A stretch of DNA of 53,315 nt from Sporolactobacillus spathodeae. Lineage in GTDB: Bacteria > Bacillota > Bacilli > Bacillales > Sporolactobacillaceae. Position numbers and translations under genes: made by a program. The stretch's first letter is position 1; each line of letters starts with the position of its first letter. The notes beneath the pieces were generated by a model, which searched no databases, was not told where the DNA came from, and saw only the letters and a list, made by a program, of their open reading frames with translations. Location of the stretch: the NCBI RefSeq assembly GCF_016908935.1, contig NZ_JAFBEV010000021.1:1-53315 (forward strand), in the 5' to 3' direction. Shown here piece by piece: positions 52,939-53,315 of this stretch.

Positions 52939-53150
52939 ATTGCATAACCTTCTCTCCTATAAATTCAGAGATCGGGTGAAGCGTACTGATCAGACAACAC
53001 AATATACTAATTCGCCAACTGTTTTGCTTTCTCCTTCAAGACAAGTGACTATTTTAATATAATTTTTTTTTATTAAATTCTCCTATTGTTAGTAATTATT
53101 GATCTACCATGTGGTCATTTCCGGGGCGCAAACCTTTGGAATTCTTAAGC
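52939..53150. other. Intergenic region upstream of comGA
   Basis: A/T-rich stretch with poly-A/T tracts (around 53053-53090). No gene, repeat copy or convincing ComK site was recognised. It should contain the comGA promoter. Confidence 0.4.
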
Positions 53151-53195
53151 AAAAACAGACAGACGCGAAGTCTCCAAATTGCGCGCCTGTCTGTC
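53151..53195 (-). terminator. Terminator of a gene beyond the right edge
   Basis: On the minus strand ACAGACAGGCGCG pairs with CGCGTCTGTCTGT, followed by TTTTTGC. The gene it serves would lie to the right of this window. Bases 53196-53315 show nothing further. Confidence 0.75.
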
Positions 53196-53315
53196 ACAAT
53201 TGATTATTTTGTATTACCGGATTACTAGCGTTGCATAAAAATTAAAGTCTTAAATATGTGAATAATCAGAATTAGTTTGGGCCTTCTTGAATTAAAAAAC
53301 TCAATAACCACTCAA

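Noticed and set aside
53000-53100. ComK box upstream of comGA
   Set aside because: Several A and T runs exist but no clear pair of AAAA-N5-TTTT dimers at the required spacing.
1-53315. tRNA or rRNA genes
   Set aside because: No cloverleaf with a CCA end, TTC-loop pattern or rRNA-like sequence was noticed on either strand by eye.

Overview
The window comes from a chromosome of an endospore-forming member of the Bacillales. It carries spo0A, spoIVB, a complete but split set of spoIIIAA-AH, and the yqh gene block in nearly the order known from Bacillus subtilis. The OLE RNA/OapA pair, the small gene set and the moderate base composition suggest a relative of the Sporolactobacillaceae or of alkaliphilic/extremophilic bacilli. 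That placement is an inference and no species can be named from this sequence. Most genes have strong AGGAGG-type ribosome binding sites, and an unusually large share start with TTG or GTG.

Layout. (1) 1-11.4 kb is mixed accessory DNA: a CidR-like regulator divergent from a cidAB-like holin pair, a lone HPr gene, a secreted 3D-domain protein, a large GT39-type membrane glycosyltransferase, an AraC/GyrI-like regulator, a PLP aminotransferase, and a TetR-MFS exporter operon with two palindromic operators. (2) 11.7-14.1 kb is a gene graveyard: a doubly frameshifted and truncated M1 metallopeptidase, a GNAT acetyltransferase remnant, a broken Cof-type HAD hydrolase and an unidentified remnant. 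(3) 14.2-17 kb holds a DJ-1/PfpI protein, the old yellow enzyme NamA and a LysR regulator. (4) 17-29.6 kb is the conserved spo0A-spoIVB-recN / tlyA-dxs-oapA-OLE RNA-ispA-xseB-xseA-folD-nusB block. (5) 29.9-32.2 kb is accB-accC-yqhY. (6) 32.4-38.3 kb is the spoIIIA locus, cut in two by an opposite-strand membrane-protein gene and a repeat element. (7) 38.5-43.9 kb holds efp, yqhR, yqhQ, yqhP, yqhO, mntR and yqhL. (8) 44-48.3 kb is the glycine cleavage operon gcvT-gcvPA-gcvPB under a tandem glycine riboswitch. (9) 48.4-52.9 kb holds yqhH-yqhG, abutting convergently a comG operon reduced here to comGA-comGB.

How the parts work together. The dxs, ispA and OLE/OapA genes link isoprenoid precursor synthesis with a membrane-bound RNA-protein complex. 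Spo0A, SpoIVB and SpoIIIA act in sequence in sporulation (entry, sigma-K checkpoint, feeding-tube channel). AccBC feeds fatty acid synthesis. GcvT/PA/PB degrade glycine when the riboswitch senses it.

The most striking new-looking signal is a family of dispersed intergenic repeats of about 90-150 bp. They are built around a TTGGC/GCCAA hairpin with a T-run, and copies lie at about 2.97, 3.16, 8.67, 8.77, 21.4, 29.7, 36.5, 41.6 and 42.8 kb in both orientations. Several copies sit where conserved gene order is broken (inside spoIIIA, and in place of argR upstream of recN). The OLE RNA is a known but still mysterious class and is the most remarkable recognised element.
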